From NCBI RefSeq assembly GCF_013113715.1, contig NZ_CP053344.1, positions 496,001 through 560,000 of the forward strand: a stretch of 64,000 nt of DNA, in the 5' to 3' direction. The position numbers and the translations under genes are program-made. The stretch is from Herbiconiux sp. SALV-R1 (lineage in GTDB: Bacteria; Actinomycetota; Actinomycetes; Actinomycetales; Microbacteriaceae). Shown here one piece after another: positions 49,407 to 57,401 of the stretch (the first letter of the stretch is position 1; each line of letters begins with the position of its first letter). The notes beneath the pieces are model-generated. The model did not search any database, was not told the origin of the DNA, and was given only the letters and a program-made list of their open reading frames with translations.

Positions 49407-49691
49407 ATGGCCACTCTCTCCGTCGCAGACGCTCGAGCGAACTTCTCCAAGCTCGTCGAGTCGGCTTCGAAGACCCACGAGCGCTTCGAGGTCACCCGCA
49501 ACGGGAGTCGGGCGGCTGTCCTGCTGAGCGCCGACGACTACGACACGATGGTGGAGACGATCGAGATCCTGAGCGACGCGGCGACGGTTGAGGCCATCCG
49601 CGTGGGGCTCGCCGAGATCGGCGCCGGAGACGTCGTCGACGTCGGTGACGTGCGTGCGGCGATGATCGAGGCCGGTCGAATACCGGGATGA
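49407..49691 (+). CDS. Phd/YefM family antitoxin
   Basis: The 94-aa protein has the Phd/YefM fold: LSVADARANFSKLVESASKTHERFEVTRNGSRAAVLLSADDYDTMVETIEIL, followed by an acidic tail that would neutralise the toxin. Like others of the family it probably represses its own operon. TAGAAT ends 7 nt before ATG 49407. The stop overlaps the toxin start (ATGA). Confidence 0.95.
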   Translation: MATLSVADARANFSKLVESASKTHERFEVTRNGSRAAVLLSADDYDTMVETIEILSDAATVEAIRVGLAEIGAGDVVDVGDVRAAMIEAGRIPG

Positions 49692-49960
49692 GCCACGTCT
49701 ACGACGTGCGCTTCACGCGCTCTGCGAAGAAGGCGCTCGCCGAAGACCTGCCCGAGAAGGTCGCCACCGCGGCGTTCGAGTTCATCATGGGTGCCCTGCG
49801 CAGCAACCCGAAGCGCGTGGGCAAACAGCTGGAAGAGCCGCTGTTCCCCCTCTACTCCGCCCGTCGGGGAGAGTATCGGGTGCTCTACCGCGTCCTCGAC
49901 GCCCAGGTCATCATCGAGGTCGTCACCATCGTGCATCGCCGCGACGCCTACAAGACCTGA
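49688..49960 (+). CDS. RelE/ParE family toxin
   Basis: The 90-aa protein has the RelE pattern: YDVRFTRSAKKALAEDLPEKVATAAFEF, NPKRVGKQLEEPLFPLYSARRGEYRVLYRVLDAQVIIEVVTIVHRRDAY, with the conserved Arg/Tyr and the final HRRDAYK. RelE-type toxins cut mRNA in the ribosome. It overlaps the antitoxin gene by four bases, the usual type II arrangement. Confidence 0.95.
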   Translation: MSHVYDVRFTRSAKKALAEDLPEKVATAAFEFIMGALRSNPKRVGKQLEEPLFPLYSARRGEYRVLYRVLDAQVIIEVVTIVHRRDAYKT

Positions 49961-49989
49961 GCGAGGTGCTCGCGGGTAGGGTGACGGGC

Positions 49990-50784
49990 ATGCAGATCGA
50001 TCTGAGCGGCAAGACCGCCCTCGTCACGGGTTCGACCTCGGGCATCGGTTTCGCGATCGCGAAGGGACTCGCGGAGGGAGGCGCGCGGGTGGTGGTGAAC
50101 GGCAGGCGGGCCGAGTCGGTGGCGACCGCATCAGATCGTCTGCGCCAGGCGGTCGCCGGAGCCGAGATCGTCGGTGTCGACGCCGACGTGACGGAGGAGG
50201 CCGGAGTCGCGCGGTTGCAGTCCGAGGTGCCGACCGTCGACGTGCTCGTGAACAACCTGGGCATCTTCGGCGCCCAGCCGGCTCTCGAGATCTCCGACGA
50301 CGACTGGCGGCGCTACTTCGAGACGAACGTGCTCTCGGCGACGCGCCTCATCAGGAGCTACCTTCCCGGCATGATCGAGACGGGCTGGGGGCGCGTCATC
50401 GACATCGCGAGCGACTCGGCGATCGTCATCCCCGCCGAGATGATCCACTACGGAATGTCGAAGACGGCGCTGCTTGCCGTCTCGCGGGGCTTCGCCAAGG
50501 CGGCGGCGGGCACGGGCGTGACCGTCAACTCGGTGATCGCCGGACCGACCCACACCGGCGGGGTCGAAGACTTCGTCTACGAGCTGGTCGACGACGACCT
50601 GCCCTGGGAGGAGGCGCAGCGCGAGTTCATGCGCCTGCACCGCCCGCAGTCGCTGCTGCAGCGGCTGATCGAACCCGAGGAGATCGCGAATCTGGTCACC
50701 TACCTGGCGTCTCCGCTCGCCTCGGCGACGACGGGAGCCGCGGTGCGGGTCGACGGCGGGTACGTCGACTCGATCGTGCCCTGA
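49990..50784 (+). CDS. SDR family oxidoreductase
   Basis: The 264-aa protein is a classical SDR: TGSTSGIGFAIA (cofactor loop, TGxxxGIG), VLVNNLGIFG (NNxG), a serine at DIASDSAI and YGMSKTALL (YxxxK catalytic pair), then GGYVDSI at the C-terminus. It uses NAD(P)(H); substrate unknown. TAGGGT ends 7 nt before ATG 49990. Confidence 0.93.
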   Translation: MQIDLSGKTALVTGSTSGIGFAIAKGLAEGGARVVVNGRRAESVATASDRLRQAVAGAEIVGVDADVTEEAGVARLQSEVPTVDVLVNNLGIFGAQPALEISDDDWRRYFETNVLSATRLIRSYLPGMIETGWGRVIDIASDSAIVIPAEMIHYGMSKTALLAVSRGFAKAAAGTGVTVNSVIAGPTHTGGVEDFVYELVDDDLPWEEAQREFMRLHRPQSLLQRLIEPEEIANLVTYLASPLASATTGAAVRVDGGYVDSIVP

Positions 50785-50807
50785 CGCGACGCCGGAGGCC
50801 GGCGCCC

Positions 50808-51941
50808 TCAGCCCACGAGAGCGCTGAGGGCTGCCGGGGCGAGGGAGGGGAGACCGGGGTAGCCGGGGGTGAGGCCTGCCGGGTTCATGATGTTGAGGGC
50901 GACGACGGTGAGGTGGGTGTCGGGGCAGTAGGCGGCGAAGCCGTTGGAGCCCGGGATGGCGCCCGCGTGGCCGAGGCAGCGGCCGACTCCCGGCACGTTC
51001 CACGAGGTCAGGCCGGTTCCCTCGCCGAGCTGCACCGGGGGCAGGCCGGTCGCGGCGTAGAACTCCTGGTACGAGCTCGCCGAGAGCGGGGTGAGCGCCG
51101 CCATCTCGGCCCGATGCGCCTCCGAGACGACGTCGCCGGTGACCAGGGCGCGGATCCACACGGCCTGGTCTCGCGCCGTGCTCACCATGCCGCCGGCCGA
51201 CCAGGCGCCCGTCCACTGGGGAGAAGGATCGGGGTCGACGGCGATCGGCCCCGTCGGCTTACCTCTGCAGTCGGCGATCGTGGTGTCTCCCGAGCATCCG
51301 AGGTCGTAGCCGCTGACGGGAGCGGACGATGAGCCTCCACCCTCGTCGAGGTAGGTGTCGTGCAGCCCGGGCGGCCCGATCAGCCTGCTCCGCAGCAGGT
51401 CGGCGTAGCGGCGCCCGGAGGTCTCCTCCGCCACCCGTCCCAGGATGATGTACCCCGCGTTCAGGTACTCGTACGCCGTTCCGGGGTCGGCGACCGGCGG
51501 GCGCGAGAACACGTCGTCGATCACCTGCTGAGGGGTGTCGACACCCACCAGGGCCATGTCGAGTTCGCTCAGTCCGCTCTCGTGCTGCAGCAGCATCCGC
51601 ACCGTGATGCGATCGCCGTTCGGCGCCTCGGGAAACCAGGTGTCGAGGGTGTCGTCGAGCGACAGCGCCCCCGATCCGTCGAGCTGGAAGATGAGCACCG
51701 CGGTGAACAGCTTCGTCATGCTGCCGATGTGGAACGCGTCGTCGACCGACAGCGCCCGCCCGCCCCAGCCCAGCACGGCGTCACCGCTCGAGGCGAGCAC
51801 GACCGGGTCGTCGCCCCGGGCCGCTGCGACGACGGTGCCGGGCACCGCGAAGCTGATCGCCGAGGTGAGGTACGAGGTGCGCCAGGCATCGATGGGCGCC
51901 TGAATCGCTGCGAGAGCGGCCACAGCGCCCGGCGTCTCCAC
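50808..51941 (-). CDS. Serine hydrolase, beta-lactamase/class C family
   Basis: The 377-aa protein has the penicillin-recognising fold: SMTK (SxxK nucleophile, after HIG), YEYLNAGY (YxN) and a late HAG (LGHAGAIPG) in place of KTG. Members are D-peptidases or esterases. No signal peptide is visible and an in-frame TGA lies two codons before GTG 51941, so either the protein is cytoplasmic or a secretion signal has been lost. It converges with the SDR gene. Confidence 0.85.
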   Translation of the reverse strand: METPGAVAALAAIQAPIDAWRTSYLTSAISFAVPGTVVAAARGDDPVVLASSGDAVLGWGGRALSVDDAFHIGSMTKLFTAVLIFQLDGSGALSLDDTLDTWFPEAPNGDRITVRMLLQHESGLSELDMALVGVDTPQQVIDDVFSRPPVADPGTAYEYLNAGYIILGRVAEETSGRRYADLLRSRLIGPPGLHDTYLDEGGGSSSAPVSGYDLGCSGDTTIADCRGKPTGPIAVDPDPSPQWTGAWSAGGMVSTARDQAVWIRALVTGDVVSEAHRAEMAALTPLSASSYQEFYAATGLPPVQLGEGTGLTSWNVPGVGRCLGHAGAIPGSNGFAAYCPDTHLTVVALNIMNPAGLTPGYPGLPSLAPAALSALVG

Positions 51942-52016
51942 GTGAACTCAGGCATCTCGAGCCTCAGCCTGGCGCACCGCCGACCCCGGAGGGAAGACCG
52001 CGCCCCGCCCTGTTGA

Positions 52017-52067
52017 GGGCATGTCCGCAACAGGGCCTTGTCACGCGGAAGCGCCCGTCTCCAGACT
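52017..52067 (+). promoter_or_regulatory. APC permease promoter with the shared 27-nt motif
   Basis: Bases 52017-52043 contain GGGCATGTCCGCAA and GGGCCTTGTCA, nearly identical to the minus-strand motif at 24858-24884. TTGTCA (52038-52043) and CAGACT (52062-52067) form a -35/-10 pair with an 18-bp spacer, and the -10 ends 6 nt before ATG 52074. Confidence 0.65.
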
Positions 52068-52073
52068 GTCGCC

Positions 52074-53531
52074 ATGACCCACGACGTGGCTGCGGGAACG
52101 ACGACGTCGAACCCAGAAGGCCCCCAGCTCAAGCGCACCCTTGGCGGCTTCCAGGTGTTCGCCATCTCGTTCGCGTTCATCTCGGTGGCGGTCGGCGTAT
52201 TCGCGACCTACGGCGAGATGCTGCAGACCGCGGGCCCGGTCGGCATCTGGCTCTGGGTGGCCGCCGCGGTGGGGCAGACCCTCGTGGCGCTCGTCGTGGC
52301 GCAGTTCGCCGCGCGCATCGCCCTCAGCGGCTCGTCGTACCAGTGGGCGTCGCGCCTGGCGAACCCGAAGGTCGGCTGGTTCTTCGGGTGGCTGAGCTTC
52401 TGGTACCTGGCCATCGCGGTCGTCACGATGGCCAACGCGATGGCGAGCCAGGCGGTGATGCCCTTGCTCGGCATGGCCGCCGACGAGGGTGTGGCGCGCA
52501 TCCTGACCCTCGTCATCCTGCTGGTGCAGGCGGCGTTCGTGATCGCCTCGACCCGCCTGTTCGGCCTCATCACCTCGGCCGCGGTGGCGGTCGAGCTCGG
52601 CATCATCGCGGTGCTCGTCATCGCGCTGCTCATCGTCATCGCCGTCACCGGCGACGGGGCGCCCGCCAATCTCATCGATCGCGGCACCTCGATCACCGAC
52701 CCGAACTACTTCGCCATCGGCGGCGGGCTCATGGCCGGCGCGCTGATGGGGCTCACCACACTGGTGGGCTTCGACTCCGCCGCCAATCTCGCCGAGGAGG
52801 CCAAGAACCCGTTCCGCACCGTGCCGCGGGCGATCGTGGGCTCGGTGGTGGCGGCGAGCGTGGCGGGGCTGGTGTTCCTCATCGTGCTGACGGTGGCCAT
52901 CAGAGACGTGGATGCGGTCACCGCCGACCCCTCACCCGTCGCCGCGATCATCAGGGGCCAGCTGGGACCGGTGTGGGAGCGCATCCTGCTCGGCGGCATC
53001 GCGTTCGCCTTCTTCGGCGCGGGGATGGTGGTGATGGCGGCCTGCTCGCGCCAGGCCTTCGCCATGGCGCGCGACGGCCGGTTCCCCGCGGCGCGGCTGA
53101 TGAGCAGGGTGAACCCGCGCACCCGCACGCCCATCGCGGCGACACTGCTCATCGTGGTGATCGGCGTCGTGCTCATGATCGCGCTGCCGGGCGACGCGCT
53201 GGTGCAGCTCATCGTGGGCGGCACGCTGCTGCCGGCGCTGATGTACGGCGCGATCGTCGTGCTCTACCTGGTGGTGCGGCGCAAGCTCGAACCGAAGCCC
53301 GGCGGCTTCAGCCTCGGCCGCTTCGAGCTGCCCGTCACCATCGTGGCGCTCGTCTGGGTGGCGCTGGTGCTGTTCGTGCTGGTCACGCCCGACGACGCGC
53401 GCATCCCGTCGCTGATCGTTCTCGGGCTGCTCGTCGCGGGCGCCGTCTACTTCGCCTGGATGATGGTCTTCCGCCGCCGGGTTCTCGAGACGGAGCCCGA
53501 CGCCGGCACCGCCGTCGAGGCCATCGAGTGA
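52074..53531 (+). CDS. APC family amino acid/amine permease
   Basis: The 485-aa protein has about twelve transmembrane segments in the APC pattern: LKRTLGGFQVFAISFAFISVAVGVFATYGEML, GWFFGWLSFWYLAIAVVTMANAMA and TTLVGFDSAANLAEEAKNPFRTVPRAIVGS, the conserved helix 6-7 region. Substrate probably an amino acid or polyamine. It overlaps the flavin oxidase gene as GTGA, suggesting that the imported compound is the oxidase substrate. TTG 52038 is rejected as a start because it lies inside the promoter. Confidence 0.92.
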   Translation: MTHDVAAGTTTSNPEGPQLKRTLGGFQVFAISFAFISVAVGVFATYGEMLQTAGPVGIWLWVAAAVGQTLVALVVAQFAARIALSGSSYQWASRLANPKVGWFFGWLSFWYLAIAVVTMANAMASQAVMPLLGMAADEGVARILTLVILLVQAAFVIASTRLFGLITSAAVAVELGIIAVLVIALLIVIAVTGDGAPANLIDRGTSITDPNYFAIGGGLMAGALMGLTTLVGFDSAANLAEEAKNPFRTVPRAIVGSVVAASVAGLVFLIVLTVAIRDVDAVTADPSPVAAIIRGQLGPVWERILLGGIAFAFFGAGMVVMAACSRQAFAMARDGRFPAARLMSRVNPRTRTPIAATLLIVVIGVVLMIALPGDALVQLIVGGTLLPALMYGAIVVLYLVVRRKLEPKPGGFSLGRFELPVTIVALVWVALVLFVLVTPDDARIPSLIVLGLLVAGAVYFAWMMVFRRRVLETEPDAGTAVEAIE

Positions 53532-54922
53532 GCGCGAGGCGCAGGCCGACCGGCCTCGCCGGCCTCCCGGGTCGGGTGATGCTGCCCGACGACCCCGGCT
53601 ACGACGAGGCCCGCCGTTCGTGGAACCGACTGTTCTCGCACCGGCCGGCCGCCATCGTGTACCCCGGGTCGGCCGAGGAGGTCGTCGACGCGGTCGCCTG
53701 GGCCCGTGGTGCCGGTGTGGCCCTGCGCATCCGTGGCGGCGGCCACTGCCTCGAAGGCTGGTCGACGCTCGACGACGGCCTCGTCATCGACCTGAGCGGG
53801 CTCGACGAGGTGACCATCGACGGGGCGGGGGCGACGGCGACGGTCGGTGCGGGAGTCACCCAGGGTTCGGTCGTCGCCGCCCTCGCCGCGCGCGGGCTCG
53901 CGGTGCCCACCGGCACCGAGGGCAGCGTCGGGCTGGCCGGGGCGACCCTCGGCGGAGGGTTCGGATTGCTCACGAGGGCGTTCGGCATGGCCTGCGACGC
54001 CCTGCTGCGGGCCGAGGTCGTGGTGGCCTCGGCCGACGGCGGCGCCGAGGTGATCTCGGTCGACACGGCGCGCCATCCCGAGCTGCTGTGGGCTCTTCGG
54101 GGTGCCGGCAACGGCAGCTTCGGTGTGGTGACCTCGCTGAGCTACCGCGTGCATCCGCTCACATCCGTGGTGACGTTCACGGCGAGCTGGCCCGGGCACC
54201 GGATGCTCGCCGACGTCTTCGACGCCTGGCAGCGTTCGGCGCCCGTCGCCGACGAACGGTTGACGAGCCAGCTCGAGGTACGGCCGGATGCGGTGGTGCT
54301 GATAGCCGTGCTCGCGTCGGGTGATGCTGCTGAAGTGAGTGAGCTGCTCGACCCGATGCTGTCGCTCGGGAGCCCGGAGGTGGCCCTCGTGGAGTCGGGA
54401 TGGGCCGAGGCCTACGGCCGGTTCCAGGTGCCTCTCGACGCGGAGCCCGCGCACTGGAAGTTCGCCTCGCAGTTCGTGAGCGCGCCGTTCTCGCGCGAGG
54501 CCGTCGCCCTGATCGCCGAGTTCATGGCGTCGGCGCCCACCTCGAGCTGCAACTACTTCACGAACGCCCTCGGTGGTGCCATGCGCCGCAGTGAGCCTGC
54601 CGGGGGAAGCGCCTTCGCTCACCGCGACGCCCTGTTCTATGCCGAGCCGGGCGCGGGCTGGGGCATCCGGGGCGAGGGGGCGGTCGCAGCCGCCGACGAC
54701 CCGCTGACGCCGGAGTGCCTCGCGTGGGTGGCGGAGTTCGCGGCGGCGCTGGAGCCGTTCGTCTCGGGCGCCTACCCGAACGTGCCGAACCCGGATGCGC
54801 CCGGGTGGGAGCAGCGGTACTGGGGCGTCGGCGTAGACCACCTGCGAGCGGTGAAGGCGCGCTACGACCCCTCCGACGTCTTCCGGTTCCCCCAGAGCGT
54901 GCGGTTGCCCGCCGACTCCTAG
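53528..54922 (+). CDS. FAD-binding (BBE-like) oxidoreductase
   Basis: The 464-aa protein has a PP-type FAD domain with YPGSAEEVVDAVAWARGAGVALRIRGGGHCLEGWS, where the His of GGGH is the usual flavin-attachment residue, and VGLAGATLGGGFGLLTRAFGMACD. The C-terminus PGWEQRYWGVGVDHLRAVKARYDPSDVFRFPQSV is the berberine-bridge-enzyme signature. The second attachment cysteine of bicovalent members is not at its expected place. The substrate is unknown. Translation is coupled to the permease by a four-base overlap. Confidence 0.9.
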   Translation: MSARRRPTGLAGLPGRVMLPDDPGYDEARRSWNRLFSHRPAAIVYPGSAEEVVDAVAWARGAGVALRIRGGGHCLEGWSTLDDGLVIDLSGLDEVTIDGAGATATVGAGVTQGSVVAALAARGLAVPTGTEGSVGLAGATLGGGFGLLTRAFGMACDALLRAEVVVASADGGAEVISVDTARHPELLWALRGAGNGSFGVVTSLSYRVHPLTSVVTFTASWPGHRMLADVFDAWQRSAPVADERLTSQLEVRPDAVVLIAVLASGDAAEVSELLDPMLSLGSPEVALVESGWAEAYGRFQVPLDAEPAHWKFASQFVSAPFSREAVALIAEFMASAPTSSCNYFTNALGGAMRRSEPAGGSAFAHRDALFYAEPGAGWGIRGEGAVAAADDPLTPECLAWVAEFAAALEPFVSGAYPNVPNPDAPGWEQRYWGVGVDHLRAVKARYDPSDVFRFPQSVRLPADS

Positions 54923-55146
54923 GCGACCACGCGCGCCCGGCGGCCCTCGAACCCGACGACGTCGCCCGGCTGCAGCTGGCGGCCGCGGCGGCGGTCGACC
55001 TCGCCGTTCACCGTGACGAGCCCGTCGATGATCGCCTCCTTCGCGATGCCCCCACTGTCGATCAGCCCCGCGAACTTCAGAAACTGCCCCAGCCGGATCC
55101 CATCCCCACCGATCGCCACATCATCGACCCGCCCCTGCTTCGCCAT
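54919..55146 (-). CDS. S4 domain RNA-binding protein (YbcJ-like)
   Basis: The 75-aa protein is a lone S4 domain: IRLGQFLKFAGLIDSGGIAKEAIIDGLVTVNGEVDRRRGRQLQPGDVV. S4 domains bind structured RNA, often on ribosomal RNA. TAGCAT ends 6 nt before ATG 55146. Its stop shares one CTAG (54919-54922) with the convergent flavin oxidase stop. Confidence 0.93.
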   Translation of the reverse strand: MAKQGRVDDVAIGGDGIRLGQFLKFAGLIDSGGIAKEAIIDGLVTVNGEVDRRRGRQLQPGDVVGFEGRRARVVA

Positions 55147-55219
55147 CCCCGCATGCTAACCCAGCATTCCGTTCATGAGCGCGTCGAGGTCCTTGCGTTG
55201 CTGGCTGGGGGCTTCGCGG

Positions 55220-56431
55220 TCAGCTCCGCCCCCGCCGCCCGGCCCTCTCGGCGAAGTCGTCGATCGCCTTCAGCACCTCGTCACTCCGCCAGAACGGCCC
55301 GGCGCGATGCTCCGACTTTGACTTCAAGATCCCCGCGTCGGTCAGTGCCTGCAGCGCCGGGTAGATGTTGGGCTGCTTCACCCCCAGTGCTGTCGCGGCT
55401 GTGGCCGAGTCGATGACCGGTTGCCGTGCAATGACGTCGATCAGCATCCAGGCGTTGCTCGATCGTCGAACCGTCAAGCGCTCGCGCCAACCCTCGGTAA
55501 TCGCGTCGATGTCGGCCACCAGGCGACGCGAGTTGGCGACCGCTCGCAGTGACGCCTCCGCGAAAGCGAGCACGATCGGTGTCACGTCGCCGTTCCGATA
55601 CGCCGTGAGCGCTCGGTGATAGCCCTCGACGTCAGCGAGCAGGCCGGCGGATACAGGTATCGCGATGTTGCGGGTGACGCCCCGGTGGCGCAACAAGGCT
55701 TGGGCGAGCGCTCGGCCGGTTCGCCCGTTTCCGTCGGTGAAGGGGTGGATGGTCTCGAACTGCGCGTGGGCGACCGCGGTGGAGACGAGTGCAGGGATGT
55801 CGTTCCGCTGCGAGAACTCGACCACGTCGTCGATGAGGCCGGGGATGCGCTCGAACTGAGGGGCGACGAAGTCTGCGCCGAGGGGGCTGTTCGATCTCGT
55901 TCCGATCCACACCGCTTCGCGGCGCCACTCTCCGGGCGTGTGCCGCATCTGATCGCCCATCAGAACACGGTGCATCTCCGCGATGGCTCCGGCCGACAGC
56001 GAGTCGGAGAGTGCGATGGCCGCTTGGAGCGATCGTGTGTTCGCGGCGATCAGCTCCGCATGGCGACTCGTCTTCACGCCGAGCTCGGCCGTGAAGATCG
56101 CCCGCGCGCTCGCGGTGAGGTTCTCGATCTGCGACGACGAAGCGGATTCCGAGCGGAGAAGAACGGGAGCGAAAGCCGTGACCCTGCTGCCGAGCTCCGC
56201 GTCGAACCGGCTCAACTCCTGCACCGCGGCCTCGGCGGCTTCCCGTGCCTCGCTGTCAGGGCGAGGGGTCAGTCCCGCGATGAGGGGCGGCACCGCTGAT
56301 CGGTAGGGCTGCCCGCCGCTTCCGAACTCGGCATTGACGCTCCATCCCGATGTGGGCAGCCACACCTGAGGCTCCCATTCCAGCCGCGGCCAGGGGTCGG
56401 GCAGCTCAGAGGACGGGGCTGACTTACTCAT
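55220..56431 (-). CDS. Fic family protein (class II, self-inhibited AMP transferase type) with winged helix
   Basis: The 403-aa protein has the Fic motif HPFTDGNGRTGR starting at His229, which catalyses AMP transfer to protein hydroxyls. Upstream, SSQIEN with Ser99 and Glu103 is the inhibitory (S/T)xxxE(G/N) motif, giving class II. An N-terminal Fic_N region precedes it. The C-terminal 90 residues contain a winged helix (VIDSATAATALGVKQPNIYPALQALTDAGILK) that could bind the palindromes in its own promoter. ATG 56431 is chosen; GTG 56443 lies within the -10 and would add four residues. Confidence 0.92.
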   Translation of the reverse strand: MSKSAPSSELPDPWPRLEWEPQVWLPTSGWSVNAEFGSGGQPYRSAVPPLIAGLTPRPDSEAREAAEAAVQELSRFDAELGSRVTAFAPVLLRSESASSSQIENLTASARAIFTAELGVKTSRHAELIAANTRSLQAAIALSDSLSAGAIAEMHRVLMGDQMRHTPGEWRREAVWIGTRSNSPLGADFVAPQFERIPGLIDDVVEFSQRNDIPALVSTAVAHAQFETIHPFTDGNGRTGRALAQALLRHRGVTRNIAIPVSAGLLADVEGYHRALTAYRNGDVTPIVLAFAEASLRAVANSRRLVADIDAITEGWRERLTVRRSSNAWMLIDVIARQPVIDSATAATALGVKQPNIYPALQALTDAGILKSKSEHRAGPFWRSDEVLKAIDDFAERAGRRGRS

Positions 56432-56499
56432 AATTGCACCCACCCTACTTTATGAGTAACTCAGTTACCCATAATTTTGAGTGGCCGAATTTATGACTA
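56423..56499. promoter_or_regulatory. Multiple palindromic operators at the fic promoter
   Basis: TTACTCATAA (56423-56432) and TTATGAGTAA (56451-56460) are perfect inverted repeats flanking the -10 TAGGGT (minus strand, 56447-56442) and the start codon. The second half-site also forms TTATGAGTAACT-C-AGTTACCCATAA, a 25-bp palindrome with one mismatch pair at 56451-56475. A further half-site TTATGACTAA occurs at about 56490-56499. The stretch is markedly AT-rich for this genome. Confidence 0.75.
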
Positions 56500-56596
56500 A
56501 CGCGGATGCTTGGCGAAGAGTGAACTGAGGCCGGGCGTAGGCGGTGGGGCGGGGGCGGCGTAGCGTGTGGAGCCCACGTTCGTGAATGGAGTTGCC

Positions 56597-57082
56597 ATGA
56601 CCACCGCCGATGACATCGAGACCCTCGCCGACCTGCTCGACGACTTCCCCCTCACGATGGCCGTCACTCTCGACGACGACGGGCATCCGTTGTCGCAGCC
56701 GCTCGCGATGCAGCAGCAGCACCACCGCTTCGACGGAGACCTGTGGTTCCTCATCAGCGCCGAGTCGTCGACCGCGAAGCGGCTCGAGAAGCACCAGGTG
56801 GTGAACCTCGCGTTCAGCTCGAACGACTCCTGGGTGTCGGTGACCGGCCACGCCGAGCTCACCACCGAGCGCAGCTACATCGACGAGATGTGGGACCAGA
56901 GCGCCGAGGCGTGGTTCCCGGGCGGGAGCACCGACCCGTCGATCCGGGCGCTCATCGTGCACACCGACTCCGCGGAGTACTGGGACACCCCGGGGTCGAC
57001 CATCGCCACCGTGCTCAGCCTGGTGAAGTCGAAGGTCACCGGCACCCCGATCGAGATCGACAACGAGAAGATCGACCTCTGA
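56597..57082 (+). CDS. Pyridoxamine 5'-phosphate oxidase-fold stress protein
   Basis: The 161-aa protein has the split-barrel fold of general stress protein 26-like flavin/F420 binders: FPLTMAVTLDDDGHPLSQPLAMQQQHHRFDGDLWFLISAESSTAKRLEKHQVVNLAFSSNDSWVSVTGHAEL and DMWDQSAEAWFPGG-like helix region. Function is not known in detail. ATGGAG before ATG 56597 supports the start; the frame is open ten codons further upstream. Confidence 0.88.
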   Translation: MTTADDIETLADLLDDFPLTMAVTLDDDGHPLSQPLAMQQQHHRFDGDLWFLISAESSTAKRLEKHQVVNLAFSSNDSWVSVTGHAELTTERSYIDEMWDQSAEAWFPGGSTDPSIRALIVHTDSAEYWDTPGSTIATVLSLVKSKVTGTPIEIDNEKIDL

Positions 57083-57201
57083 CCGGGGCGCGGCGGCGGC
57101 GTCGCACCAGCCGCACCACACCCAAACCTTGGGACGCCCCGCTCCGAACCCCCTGTGCCACGCGCTCCTCCGGGGGCGCACCGAGCGGCAGGAGGCAGAC
57201 C

Positions 57202-57330
57202 ATGACCACAGGCATCGTCGGCGGACTCCCCGAGCCCGACCCGTCGGAACTCGCGACGTGGCGCTACCTCGAGTACGGCATCCCAGCGGCCCCCTCCGAG
57301 AGCACCGAGACGGATCCCGCTCCGCGCTGA
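57202..57330 (+). CDS. Small protein (42 aa)
   Basis: ATG 57202 has a strong Shine-Dalgarno AGGAGG (57190-57195) exactly 6 nt upstream, rare in this window, so the short ORF is probably translated. The product MTTGIVGGLPEPDPSELATW... is acidic, Pro-rich and hydrophilic, ending TDPAPR. No domain is recognisable. It may be a free small protein or be co-transcribed with either neighbour. Confidence 0.6.
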   Translation: MTTGIVGGLPEPDPSELATWRYLEYGIPAAPSESTETDPAPR

Positions 57331-57401
57331 GCCCACCCGTGGCAGGCTGAGGAGTCCGGCCGGCGGGCACGGGCCGGAGTCGAAGAAAGCGGGGGTGGAG
57401 C

